64,000 bases of DNA from Actinoplanes sp040639655 (GTDB lineage: Bacteria > Actinomycetota > Actinomycetes > Mycobacteriales > Micromonosporaceae). The position numbers and the translations under genes are program-made. Positions 15,978-23,905 of the stretch are shown piece by piece; position 1 is the stretch's first letter, and every line of letters begins with the position of its first letter. Under the pieces are notes generated by a model that saw only the letters and a program-made list of their open reading frames with translations, made no database searches and was not told the DNA's origin. The stretch covers positions 1 through 64,000 of the forward strand of contig NZ_JBFAAI010000018.1 of the NCBI RefSeq assembly GCF_040639655.1, in the 5' to 3' direction.

Positions 15978-18900
15978 TCAGCGGCAGGCGGATCCGTTGA
16001 GGGTAATCAGCTCCGGCGACGGGTTGGGGCCGCCGGGCGTTGTGGCGTTGAAGCCGAAATACACTGTCTGCCCCGGCTGAATCCGCCGGTTCCTGGTGAC
16101 GTTCTTGCTGGTCACCGTTGCGCCGTCCTGCGTCGCCGCCGCCGACCACGCCTCCCGCAACCGCTGGCCGCCGAGGAACGCGAACCGTGCGGTCCACCCG
16201 TCGATCACCGTGGTCCCGGTGTTGGTCAGGGTCACCTGGGCGGTGAAGCCGCCGTTGCCCTGCCAGGGGCCGTAATTGCTGTAGGTCGCGTCGCAGGACA
16301 CGCCGCCGGCCTGCTGACCGGTGCCCTGATCGGCGAGGAACGAGGACACCCACGCGAGTGCCGAGTTCCAGTTGATCGCCACCTCGTTCGTCGCGTACGA
16401 CTCGATGTGGTCGACGTAGCAGAACATCGGCTTGCAGCCTTCCAGCAGATCCTTGGCGTACGGATCGTCGAGGCTCGCGTTGGCACCGCCGGCGAGCGAG
16501 CCGGCCGGCGGATGCGGCGTACTCGCGTCCGCCTGGTGGGCGAAGATTCGGCTGTGCTGGTTCTGCGAGAACTTTTCGCCCCAGCCGGTGACGTACGACT
16601 GGTTCAGCGCGTTGCGGCCGAAGATGTAGTCGACGCCCTGCAGCGCCCCGTCCCGGTACTTGACGTCACCGGTCAGGTCGTACGCGGTGGCCAGCACCTG
16701 GACGTTGTTCAGGACGTTGCTGTTCGCACCCCAGAAGTAGCTGCCCGCGTTGCCGGGCATGGGCAGGCCGTACGCCTGCGCCCGCAGGGTCTCCAGGTAG
16801 CGGTCGGCGGCCGCCGCGACCGACTGCCGCACGCGCTGCCGGTCGGCCTGCGGAAGCAGGTTGGGCACCGTGGCCAGGTCGAGCCGGCCGAGGGCGGCGG
16901 TGCTGCCCCAGCCGAAGCCGGTGGCGGCGAAGACGTCACCGGTGTGATGCGGGCTGGCCGTGAGGTCGTTCAGGAACGCCTGCTCGGCGGTGCTCAGGTA
17001 CAGCTCCGCGGCGGCCCAGTAGAACTCGTCACTGACGTCGTTGTCGCCGTACCCGCCGCCACCGCCGCCGAGGTCCTGGGCGATCTTGGCGGGGTTCGCC
17101 TTCGCCGCGGTGTACGCCGTGCGCGCCACGCTCAGGCACCGGCCGGCGAACGCCGCGTCGTAGGGAGCGAACAGCCGCGCGCACTGTGCCGCGGTCGCCG
17201 CCAGGTTGAGCGTGGCCGCCGTCGACACCGGGTGCAGTTCACGCTGCTCCGGGTCGTCCTCGGGCTGCATCGGGATGCCGGTCCAGTTGGCGTCGTGCAT
17301 CTTGTGGTGGGCCATTCCGGCGAACTGCCTGCCGGCCGGCACCTGCATCCGCATCAGGAACTCCAGCTCCCAGCGGGCCTCGTCCAGGATGTCCGGCACC
17401 TTGTTGCCGCGCTCGGGCACCCGCAGCGTGCTGTCCGCAAGTGCGGCGCCGTGCCCCGCCGTGGGCGCGGTCTTCGTGCGTTCGAAGGTGCTCATCAGCT
17501 GCTGCACGGCGATGCCACCGTTGACCACATATTTGCCGTGGTCACCCGCGTCGTACCAGCCGCCGCGGACGTCGAGCCGGTAGTCGCAGGAGCCGGCCCG
17601 GCACGGCACGTCGGTGTCGCCGCGGTTCGGTGCGACGCCGAGATGTCCGGCGGGGCGGGCGTACTCCTCGCCGACCAGGTCACCGTCGATCTCGATGCCA
17701 CTGCGCTGGATGTAGAAGAACTGCAGGGCGTCGGAGCGCAGCTGCTGGTAGACGGTGCCGGAGATGTCGAACGGGTGGCTGGTCTGCCCGTCGGCGACAA
17801 GCGTGTATCCGGTGCCGGCGGTGCGGAAGGAACTGAAGTCGATGCTGTGCACGTTCTGCCCGGACGCCGGATCAACTCCGCGCGGCGTGCTGGTGCCGTC
17901 GGCGACCACGTCCCCGCCGGCGTTCTTCAGCTGCCAGGCGAGGGCCTCGGTGTCGTCGGTGACCACGGTCGCGTTCTTCGGCCCGGCGGGCAGATAGCCG
18001 ACCTGGTTGACCCGGACCCGCGGTCCGGTCTCCGGCACATAGGGCGGCTCCTCCGCCCCGCCGATCAGGGAGACGTTGTCCAGGCACAGCGTGTACGCCG
18101 CCGCGCTGCCACCCACCTGGAAGGCGACCTGGCCCGCGGTGGTGTCGGCGGAGGCGGTGAAGGTGTACTCGAAGTGCTGCGGGCTCGCGGTGAGCACGAC
18201 GTCCCGGGACAGGAACGAGGTGTACGGCTCCGCACCGAGCTGCACGTTCGCCCGGATCGTGGCCCCCGGCGTGGCGGAGGCGTCGAACGCGAACGTGTAC
18301 GACGAGCCGGCCACCAGCGGGACACCGTTCTGCCCGATGCCGGCGTCCCAGGGGTTGGCCAGTCCGGCCGGAACCGCCGAGCACAGTCGCCCGTCGTCCA
18401 CCCCGGTGGACGTGGTTCCGTACGAGTACCAGCCCGAGGTGCCGTCGGCGAAGTTGCCGTTCTCGATCTGTTCCGGACCGTCCGGGGGCGTCACGGCGTC
18501 GTCGCTGGTCAGGCTGACGTCGTCCAGGCAGAAGGTGAACCCGTCGGCGCTGCCGCCGAGCTGGAAGGTCAGCGTGCCGTTGGGGGAGTCGATGCCGGCG
18601 GTGAACTCGTACTCGAAGGTCTGCGCTTCGGCGGTGAGCGCGACGGCACGTGACAGCGCCGTGGTGTACGGCGCCTCGTTGAGCTGGACGTTGGCTCGGA
18701 CACTGACGTCCGCACTTGCCGACGCGCTGAAGCTGAGGGCGTAGGCGGCTCCGTCGATCAGCGGGACGCTGTTGTGGCCGAGACTGACGTCCCAGGCGTT
18801 GGTGGTCCCGCCGGGGACGTCAGCGCAGAGCCGCCCGTCGACGATCGACGTGGGCGCGTTCTCGGTGGACCACCAGCCCGTGGAGCCGGAGGCGAACGTG

Positions 18901-19025
18901 CCGTTGGGGATGTGCTGGACCGGCTCGGCGGAGGCGGGGGCAGCTGTCAGAAGACTCAGCGCGAGGGTGGCCGCTACGCCTGCCGCGAGCAAGGCGGTGA
19001 CGTCTCGCCGTCGATATGGATTCAC
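15978..19025 (-). CDS. Secreted GH9 endoglucanase with two CBM4/9-like modules and a CBM2
   Basis: A 1015-residue secreted cellulase. The signal peptide ends near APASAEP (about residue 34). Two repeated beta-sandwich modules of CBM4/9 type follow (about 35-170 and 185-325). Then comes an immunoglobulin-like CelD-type domain (from about 336, RVRVNQVGYLP). The GH9 catalytic domain runs about 425-905, with GGWYDAGDHGKYV (catalytic Asp region, near 490) and YATNEVAINWNSAL (general-acid Glu, near 880). A C-terminal CBM2 (about 912-1015, VSCDATYSNYGPWQGNG to SACR) has its terminal disulfide cysteines. It should hydrolyse beta-1,4-glucan outside the cell. The GTG start has ggaagga 8 nt upstream. 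A CebR-like operator lies 34 bp upstream. Confidence 0.95.
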   Translation of the reverse strand: MNPYRRRDVTALLAAGVAATLALSLLTAAPASAEPVQHIPNGTFASGSTGWWSTENAPTSIVDGRLCADVPGGTTNAWDVSLGHNSVPLIDGAAYALSFSASASADVSVRANVQLNEAPYTTALSRAVALTAEAQTFEYEFTAGIDSPNGTLTFQLGGSADGFTFCLDDVSLTSDDAVTPPDGPEQIENGNFADGTSGWYSYGTTSTGVDDGRLCSAVPAGLANPWDAGIGQNGVPLVAGSSYTFAFDASATPGATIRANVQLGAEPYTSFLSRDVVLTASPQHFEYTFTASADTTAGQVAFQVGGSAAAYTLCLDNVSLIGGAEEPPYVPETGPRVRVNQVGYLPAGPKNATVVTDDTEALAWQLKNAGGDVVADGTSTPRGVDPASGQNVHSIDFSSFRTAGTGYTLVADGQTSHPFDISGTVYQQLRSDALQFFYIQRSGIEIDGDLVGEEYARPAGHLGVAPNRGDTDVPCRAGSCDYRLDVRGGWYDAGDHGKYVVNGGIAVQQLMSTFERTKTAPTAGHGAALADSTLRVPERGNKVPDILDEARWELEFLMRMQVPAGRQFAGMAHHKMHDANWTGIPMQPEDDPEQRELHPVSTAATLNLAATAAQCARLFAPYDAAFAGRCLSVARTAYTAAKANPAKIAQDLGGGGGGYGDNDVSDEFYWAAAELYLSTAEQAFLNDLTASPHHTGDVFAATGFGWGSTAALGRLDLATVPNLLPQADRQRVRQSVAAAADRYLETLRAQAYGLPMPGNAGSYFWGANSNVLNNVQVLATAYDLTGDVKYRDGALQGVDYIFGRNALNQSYVTGWGEKFSQNQHSRIFAHQADASTPHPPAGSLAGGANASLDDPYAKDLLEGCKPMFCYVDHIESYATNEVAINWNSALAWVSSFLADQGTGQQAGGVSCDATYSNYGPWQGNGGFTAQVTLTNTGTTVIDGWTARFAFLGGQRLREAWSAAATQDGATVTSKNVTRNRRIQPGQTVYFGFNATTPGGPNPSPELITLNGSACR

Positions 19026-19058
19026 AGAGGTCCTTCCGGTGGCATCACCGACCGATGA

Positions 19059-19072
19059 TGGGAGCGCTCCCA
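19059..19072. promoter_or_regulatory. CebR-type operator upstream of the cellulase gene
   Basis: A perfect 14-bp palindrome, tgggagcgctccca, lies between 34 and 47 bp upstream of the GH9 start codon. This is the known binding sequence of CebR, the LacI-family repressor of cellulose/cellobiose utilisation in Streptomyces and relatives, released by cellobiose-type inducers. The match supports cello-oligosaccharide induction of this gene. No cebR gene is in the window. Confidence 0.88.
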
Positions 19073-19212
19073 GTAGGTATCGATTGTTACGAGCGGATTA
19101 ACCTCTGTCAATCAACGGGCCGGCGTCCGCCAGCGGTGGGAGTCCTCGCCGGTCCGCGAGCTACTGTGTACGGCCGGGGATGTCGCACCACCGTTGTCGA
19201 AAGGGCACTCAG

Positions 19213-19527
19213 GTGACCACGGAACTCGTTGTCGATCTACGAGGCACGCGGATCGAGACGATCGACGACTTCTGGGATGCGGTGTCCGGCCCTTGCGAGC
19301 TTCCCTCCTGGTTCGGACGCAATGTCGACGCCTGGCGCGACACGATCCAGGCGCGGGGCATCTCGAACCTGATCGACCGCCATGACACCCTGGTCGTCCA
19401 CGTCGACGGGACCACGGGCTTCTTCTCCCGAAAAGGCCGGGAGGTCAGAGACTTGCGGAGCACCTTCGCCGGGCGCCGGTCACGGCTGGTGGTACACCAC
19501 TCCGCCAAGGCTGCCGGCGGAGCGTGA
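19213..19527 (+). CDS. Barstar family protein (RNase inhibitor-like)
   Basis: A 104-residue barstar-like protein. It shows the first strand TELVVDLRGTRIETIDDFWDAV, the helix region SWFGRNVDAWRDTI (matching the barstar pattern of an aromatic, then GRN, DAxWD) and the final strand RLVVHHS. Barstars bind and block barnase-type ribonucleases. No barnase, colicin-like or toxin gene is next to it, so the target is unknown. It may be an orphan immunity protein. The GTG at 19213 is chosen since the conserved fold starts there. Confidence 0.8.
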   Translation: MTTELVVDLRGTRIETIDDFWDAVSGPCELPSWFGRNVDAWRDTIQARGISNLIDRHDTLVVHVDGTTGFFSRKGREVRDLRSTFAGRRSRLVVHHSAKAAGGA

Positions 19528-19620
19528 GTGTCCTGCATGATCCGCGTCGGCGGACGTCCGGAGACGGAGTGAGCTTGCGGAACCACGATGCCGACCCGGC
19601 GGAAACCGGGTGCGGCCTCG

Positions 19621-20430
19621 TCAGCCCTCGCGCCACTCGCCGGAGGTGAGGTGGGAGCCGGCCTGCGGGCCCATCAGCAGCATGCCGCCGTCGACGACCC
19701 AGGAGGCGCCGGTGACATAGGCGGCCTCGGGTGAGGCGAGCATGGCGATCACCGCAGCGACCTCGTTGGCGTCGCCGGGCCGGCCCACCGGGATACCGGG
19801 ACGTGCCACCGTGTGCGGATCGACGTCCTCGTTGCCGGTCATCGCCGTGGCGATCTCCCCCGGGGCGACCGCGTTCACGGTGATTCCGGAGGCCGCCAGT
19901 TCCTGGGCCATAACCTTGGTGAGCAGGCCCAAGCCGCCTTTCGCCGCGCAGTACGCGCCCGATCCGACCCGTGGGGCATGCTCGTGCACGCTCGTGACAT
20001 TGATGATGCGGCCGCCGCGGCCGGTGGCGAGCATCCGGCGGGCGGCGCGCTGGGCACAGAGGAACGGGCCGTCCAGGTCGACGGCGAGGACCTCCCGCCA
20101 GTCCTCCCAGCTGGTGTCGACGACCGGGGTGGAGATACCGGTGCCGGCGCAGTTCACCAGCACCCCCAGGCCGCCGAGAGCGCCGGCCAGGTCGTCGATG
20201 ACCTCGGCGGCGCCCGGCAGCCGGACCAGGTCCAGCTGGCGGATCTCGCAGCGGCGGCCGGCGTCGCGGACCTTCGCGGCCACCTCCCGCGCGCCGGTGT
20301 CGTCGCCGCGGTACGTCACGCCGACGTCGAAACCGGCCTTGGCCAGGGCGACGGCGGTGGCCTCGCCGATGCCGGAGTCGGAGCCGGTGACGATCGCCAC
20401 CCGGTCATAGTCATGGAATCGCTGGGGCAT
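19621..20430 (-). CDS. SDR family NAD(P)-dependent oxidoreductase
   Basis: A 269-residue classical short-chain dehydrogenase: cofactor loop TGSDSGIG near residue 12-19, LVNCAGTG, catalytic Ser in INVTSVHEHA and catalytic YxxxK as YCAAKGG (about 159-163), then VAPGEIATAM and the C-terminal YVTGASWVVDGGM. The fold resembles 3-ketoacyl-ACP reductases and glucose dehydrogenases. The substrate is unknown. ATG 20430 is preferred because an upstream start would run into the LuxR remnant. Confidence 0.9.
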   Translation of the reverse strand: MPQRFHDYDRVAIVTGSDSGIGEATAVALAKAGFDVGVTYRGDDTGAREVAAKVRDAGRRCEIRQLDLVRLPGAAEVIDDLAGALGGLGVLVNCAGTGISTPVVDTSWEDWREVLAVDLDGPFLCAQRAARRMLATGRGGRIINVTSVHEHAPRVGSGAYCAAKGGLGLLTKVMAQELAASGITVNAVAPGEIATAMTGNEDVDPHTVARPGIPVGRPGDANEVAAVIAMLASPEAAYVTGASWVVDGGMLLMGPQAGSHLTSGEWREG

Positions 20431-20640
20431 GCGGGCCGGATACCCCCGGCAGGAACCGGCACACACCGAGTACGGGAAAGCATCCGCAGCGCGAGAGCCG
20501 GACCCTGGTCGATCGTGCGGTATATGGACCTGATGTGCGCCTTGACGGTGTTGACCGGGACGCCGGGGTCGGCGGCGATCTCCGCGGCGGTCAACATGGT
20601 GGGCAGGTAGCGAACGGTCCGTACCCGGAGAACCGGGTTT
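20431..20640 (-). pseudogene. Remnant of a LuxR-family regulator (HTH only)
   Basis: Reading the reverse strand from about 20640 gives VRYLPTMLTAAEIAAD followed by VNTVKAHIRSIYR. This is the C-terminal LuxR helix-turn-helix of MalT/LAL-type regulators, which normally reads YLPTMLTAAEIAxxLxVSxNTVKxHLRSIYRKL. No N-terminal domains lie upstream, and the frame runs on past the expected end into the SDR start. It is a decayed fragment. Confidence 0.75.
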
Positions 20641-20642
20641 CG

Positions 20643-20875
20643 CTAATCGAAAACGGTCGACCAGTCGTCCTTGATGCTGACCACCGTCCAGCCGTGACGG
20701 CCCGCGTCGTCCAGGGCCTGCTCGGCGCCGGCGGTGTAGTCGAACTCGCGCTCCTTGTCGTCATGCCGCACGAGCAGGCGCAGGAACGGCTTGGTCGCAT
20801 GCTGTGCGAACTGGAGCATCGGGATGTCGCCGTTGGAGTTGCCGGCGGCGAGCAGTGGCCGGCGGCCGGTGCGGC
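20643..20875 (-). pseudogene. C-terminal remnant of a HAD-family phosphatase
   Basis: The reverse strand encodes TGRRPLLAAGNSNGDIPMLQ followed by a tail ending in WSTVFD and a stop at 20643-20645. GNSNGDIPML is the HAD motif IV (acidic metal-binding loop) of phosphoserine-phosphatase-like hydrolases. The motif I nucleophile (DxDxT) and cap are missing: homology stops at about 20875, where a forward-strand gene begins in mid-sequence. The fragment cannot be active. Confidence 0.8.
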
Positions 20876-21415
20876 ATTGCCGCGGTGGCGCTGGCCTTCG
20901 CCGGGACGGCGGCCGGCATTGTCATCTGGCCGGCCTATCTCGCCGGAGTGCCGGACAACACCGGAATGGGCGTGGTGTGCGGCCCGGACGGCCGGGGTTA
21001 CCGTGACGTGCCGGCGTACGGTGGCCTGCCGCCACATCCGATCATCGTGCAGGCGGTTCCTCCCGCCCGCCTGCCCTCGGATGCCGCCCCGGCCTGGCAG
21101 TGGCACGACATCCGCGACACCGGCGTCCTTCAGCTCGCCGCGTGTGTGCGACTGCTCAGCGATACGCCCAGCGGCGAGTTCTGCAGCTACACCAGGGGAC
21201 TGCCGCAGGTCGCCGAACAGCAGGAAGTGCGGACCGCCCGGTACGAGATCACCGTCTTCGAGCTGCGTACCCATCGGGTGATCGACCGCCAGGAGATGGT
21301 CGGCGACCACGACGCCTGCCCCGAGTACAAGCTCGCTGATAAGGCCGTGTACACGGGCTTGAGCGACGCCCAACTGCACGCGGCACTCGACCGCCACGTC
21401 GACAGGCCTGGATAG
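20870..21415 (+). pseudogene. Headless membrane-anchored/secreted protein of unknown family
   Basis: About 180 residues remain: a hydrophobic anchor (IAAVALAFAGTAAGIVIWPA), then an extracytoplasmic domain with cysteines in VVCGPDGRGYRDVPAYGG, LAACVRLL, GEFCSYTRG and DACPEYKLADKAVY. No start codon with a ribosome site exists at the homology boundary; the open frame continues back only through antisense HAD sequence. The gene probably lost its first codons and promoter at a deletion near 20872. The function is unknown. Confidence 0.55.
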
Positions 21416-21448
21416 CACCGCGGGCACCGACCGGCACCGACCGTGCCG

Positions 21449-21931
21449 TCAGGCGGGGCGGGCGGCGAGGATCTGCTCGCGGAGGATGTCGGCGTGGCCG
21501 CAGTGCTGGGCCAGTTCGCGCAGCAGATGCAGGTAGATCCAGCGCAGCGGCAGCGGCCCGCGACGGTTGCCGGTCACCACGTCGTCCAGGCTCAGCGCCG
21601 CCGCGGCCTGCCGGGACGCCGCGCAGGCGGCGCGGTGGGCGGCCCGCACGCTGTCGATGGTGTCGCCGTCGTCGAGGGCGAACGACTCGCCGGGCGTGTC
21701 CGGGATGCCGATCTCGCTGCGCGGCCGGCCGGTGAACGCCTCGTCGAACCACACCTTCTCGACGAATCCGGCGTGCTTGACGAGGCCGAGCAGGGTGGTC
21801 CGGGACGGGACCAGCCGGCGCCGTGCCTCCTCCTCGGTCAGGCCGTCGAGGCTGTCGTGCAGGGCCGAGCGGTGGTCGTCGAGGAACGACTCCCATTGGA
21901 CCCGGAGCGGCTGATCGATGACGTCGTCCAT
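21449..21931 (-). CDS. DinB/YfiT-like (DUF664) family protein
   Basis: A 160-residue four-helix-bundle protein of the DinB superfamily. Typical actinobacterial segments are LTEEEARRRLVPSRTTLLGLVKHAGFVEKVWF, RAAHRAACAASRQAA and the closing LRWIYLHLLRELAQHCGHADILREQI. The superfamily binds a metal through three histidines; candidates are the H in VKHAGFVE, the H in IYLHLLREL and the H in QHCGHAD. Relatives include mycothiol- and bacillithiol-dependent enzymes, but no specific role can be given. The ATG at 21931 follows a G-rich ribosome site. Confidence 0.85.
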   Translation of the reverse strand: MDDVIDQPLRVQWESFLDDHRSALHDSLDGLTEEEARRRLVPSRTTLLGLVKHAGFVEKVWFDEAFTGRPRSEIGIPDTPGESFALDDGDTIDSVRAAHRAACAASRQAAAALSLDDVVTGNRRGPLPLRWIYLHLLRELAQHCGHADILREQILAARPA

Positions 21932-22022
21932 GGGCACCCGCCCACCCTCCCATGCGGGATCGCCCCGTCGCCGGCACCCCCGCATCGTCGCGTGTCGCCA
22001 CGCCGGGTGCGGCGGAGGCGTC

Positions 22023-23309
22023 CTACGGGGACAGTGCGGTGTCCGCTGATGCGGCCCAGGCGAGCAGGCGGTCCAGGTGGGAGCCGCTTTCGTCGGTGGT
22101 GGTCTCGGCCGTGCCGGCGACCAGTTCGCCGCCGGTGCCGTCGATGGTGATCAGGACCCCTTCGGGCAGGGTGCGGCCGGAGGTCAGGATCTGCCCGGAG
22201 GCCAAGTCCACGGTGAGCCCGGCGGCGCCGACGATCGCCGCCTTGCCCATCGCGCGGGCGACGACGGCGGCGTGGCTGGTGGGGCCGCCGACGGTCGTGA
22301 CGATGCCGGCGGCCGCCGCCAGGCCGTGCATGTCGAGAGGGGACGTGTGCGGCCGGACCAGGATCACCGGGCCGTCGGCGGCCATCCGGGCGGCCCGGTC
22401 GGCGGTCACCGCGATCCGGCCGGTTGCCACGCCGGGGCTGGCGCCGGTGCCGCGGGCGATCACGTCCAGGTCGTCGGTGATCAGGATCCTGGGGGTACGC
22501 GCCGCGCGGATCTGCCGTGCCGAGACGCGCCGCACGGCCGTCGCCCGGTCGATGATCCGTTCGTCGGCGAGGTCGACCGCGACCCGTACCGCCGCGCGCC
22601 CGGCCAGTCCGCCCGGCCGTACCTGCAGGAACCACAGCCGGCCGGACTCGAAGGTGAACTCGACGTGGCAGACGTCGCGGTAGTGCCGTTCCACCCGGTC
22701 CAGGCCGTCGAGCAGGGCCGCCCACACCGCCGGTTCGCGCTGTTCGAGCTCGCCCAGCGGCCGGGTGGCGACCCGCCCGGAGACGACGTCCGTGCCGGGA
22801 CGCTCGAACAGCACGTCACCGTACGGATGTCTGGCGCCGGTACTGGGATCACGGCTGAACGCGACGCCGCTGCCGCTGTGCTCGTCACGGTCGCCCGACA
22901 CCATCGCCTGGACGACCACCGCGGTGCCCAGGTCGTGGGGAATGCCGTGCAGTTCACGGTACGTGACAGCGCGCGGCAGCAGCCATGACGAGAAGACGGC
23001 CTCGACCGCGGCCCGCAGGTCCGCCGAGCGCGGATCCACGTCGAGGAAGGTGTCCATCATGCCGGGCATCGACACGGCCGCCCCGGACCGCACGGACACG
23101 AGCGCGGCCCGGAGGTCGCGTGCCGCGGCGTCGAGACCGTCCGGGAACGTGCCGTCGCGCAGATAGGCCCGGCAGGCCGCGGGCGGGATCACGAAGCCGG
23201 GCGGCACCGGCAGGCCGAGCCGCATCAGCGTGACGAGCCCGTGCCCCTTGCCGCCGAGCACCCCGGGTCCCGCCGGGTCGCCGGGGGACAGTGGACGGAT
23301 GCCGGTCAT
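22023..23309 (-). CDS. Short pyruvate phosphate dikinase-like protein (ATP-grasp plus phospho-histidine domain)
   Basis: A 428-residue PEP-utilising enzyme-like protein. Residues 1 to about 290 are the PPDK/PEP-synthase ATP-grasp domain (GGKGHGLVTLMRLGLPVPPG; SVRSGAAVSMPGMMDTFLDV; DEHSGSGVAFSRDPSTG; FLQVRPG). A mobile phospho-histidine domain follows, with HTSPLDMHGLAAAAGIVT and the active histidine in GGPTSHAAVVAR (near 345). The C-terminal TIM-barrel that binds PEP/pyruvate in full PPDKs is absent. By memory, M. tuberculosis Rv1127c has the same truncated architecture. The final phosphate acceptor is unknown. It overlaps the upstream gene by 4 bp. Confidence 0.85.
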   Translation of the reverse strand: MTGIRPLSPGDPAGPGVLGGKGHGLVTLMRLGLPVPPGFVIPPAACRAYLRDGTFPDGLDAAARDLRAALVSVRSGAAVSMPGMMDTFLDVDPRSADLRAAVEAVFSSWLLPRAVTYRELHGIPHDLGTAVVVQAMVSGDRDEHSGSGVAFSRDPSTGARHPYGDVLFERPGTDVVSGRVATRPLGELEQREPAVWAALLDGLDRVERHYRDVCHVEFTFESGRLWFLQVRPGGLAGRAAVRVAVDLADERIIDRATAVRRVSARQIRAARTPRILITDDLDVIARGTGASPGVATGRIAVTADRAARMAADGPVILVRPHTSPLDMHGLAAAAGIVTTVGGPTSHAAVVARAMGKAAIVGAAGLTVDLASGQILTSGRTLPEGVLITIDGTGGELVAGTAETTTDESGSHLDRLLAWAASADTALSP

Positions 23310-23905
23310 CGCGGGATGCCCAGGGTGACCAGAAGGTCTTCGTGCAGCTGGAACCACACGTTGTGGTAAGACGTGGTGGTGTCGGCCAGGTGCTCCAGCT
23401 CGCCGGCCGTGGCCCGCGCGAGTGCCGCCGTCAGCCGTTCCCGGTAACGCGCGAACCGGGGCAGCGCGGTCCCGAGGTCGGCGCAGACGTCCGCCGCCCG
23501 CCGGTCGAGGTCGGCGAAGCGGGCCAGCACCCGGGCGTCGTAGCCGGCGTCGGTGTGGTCGTTGACCTCGGTCACCCCGTGGACCGGCCGCATGTGCCAG
23601 GCCGTGCACAGGTCCAGCAGTTCCGGGTTGAGCACCAGGAAGCGTTCGAACGCACCGGTGACCGCGTCCCGGGTGCCGGCCGCCGCGAGTTCCGCGGCGA
23701 CGAGCCGGGCGTCCTCCGATTTGCCGGCCTCGGTCAGGCCCCAGCCGCCGAACGGGCCGGGAGTGCGGGTGACGAGGCCTTCGACGGCGAGGTCGATGAG
23801 CCGGGACTCGGCGTCGGCCTCGGTCAGGGCGGCGGCGTCGGCGACGCGGGCCGGGTCGGTGAAGCCGAGGCAGCGCAGGGTGTGCAGAACGAGAAGGTCG
23901 GTCAC
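23306..23905 (-). CDS. Winged-helix protein coupled to the PPDK-like gene
   Basis: A 199-residue protein. The N-terminal about 70 residues look like a winged helix (VLHTLRCLGFTDPARVADAA; ESRLIDLAVEGLVTRTPGPF; WGLTEAGKSE). The rest is helical (AFERFLVLNPELLDLCTAWH; GYDARVLARFADLDRRA; YRERLTAALARATAGELEHL). It overlaps both neighbours by 4 bp (ATGA), so it is co-translated with TetR and PPDK-like genes. A comparable small protein sits next to the short PPDK of mycobacteria (from memory, Rv1126c). It could regulate the operon or serve as PPDK partner. Confidence 0.7.
   Translation of the reverse strand: MTDLLVLHTLRCLGFTDPARVADAAALTEADAESRLIDLAVEGLVTRTPGPFGGWGLTEAGKSEDARLVAAELAAAGTRDAVTGAFERFLVLNPELLDLCTAWHMRPVHGVTEVNDHTDAGYDARVLARFADLDRRAADVCADLGTALPRFARYRERLTAALARATAGELEHLADTTTSYHNVWFQLHEDLLVTLGIPR

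Noticed and set aside
15969..18653. Long forward open frame of about 890 codons over the cellulase
   Set aside because: Antisense of the GH9 gene; no motif, no ribosome site. High-GC codon structure leaves antisense frames open.
23306..23905. Considered as a rifampin phosphotransferase part, with the PPDK-like gene
   Set aside because: Rifampin phosphotransferases are single chains of about 870 residues with a central RIF-binding domain. Neither gene contains that domain and total length is too short.
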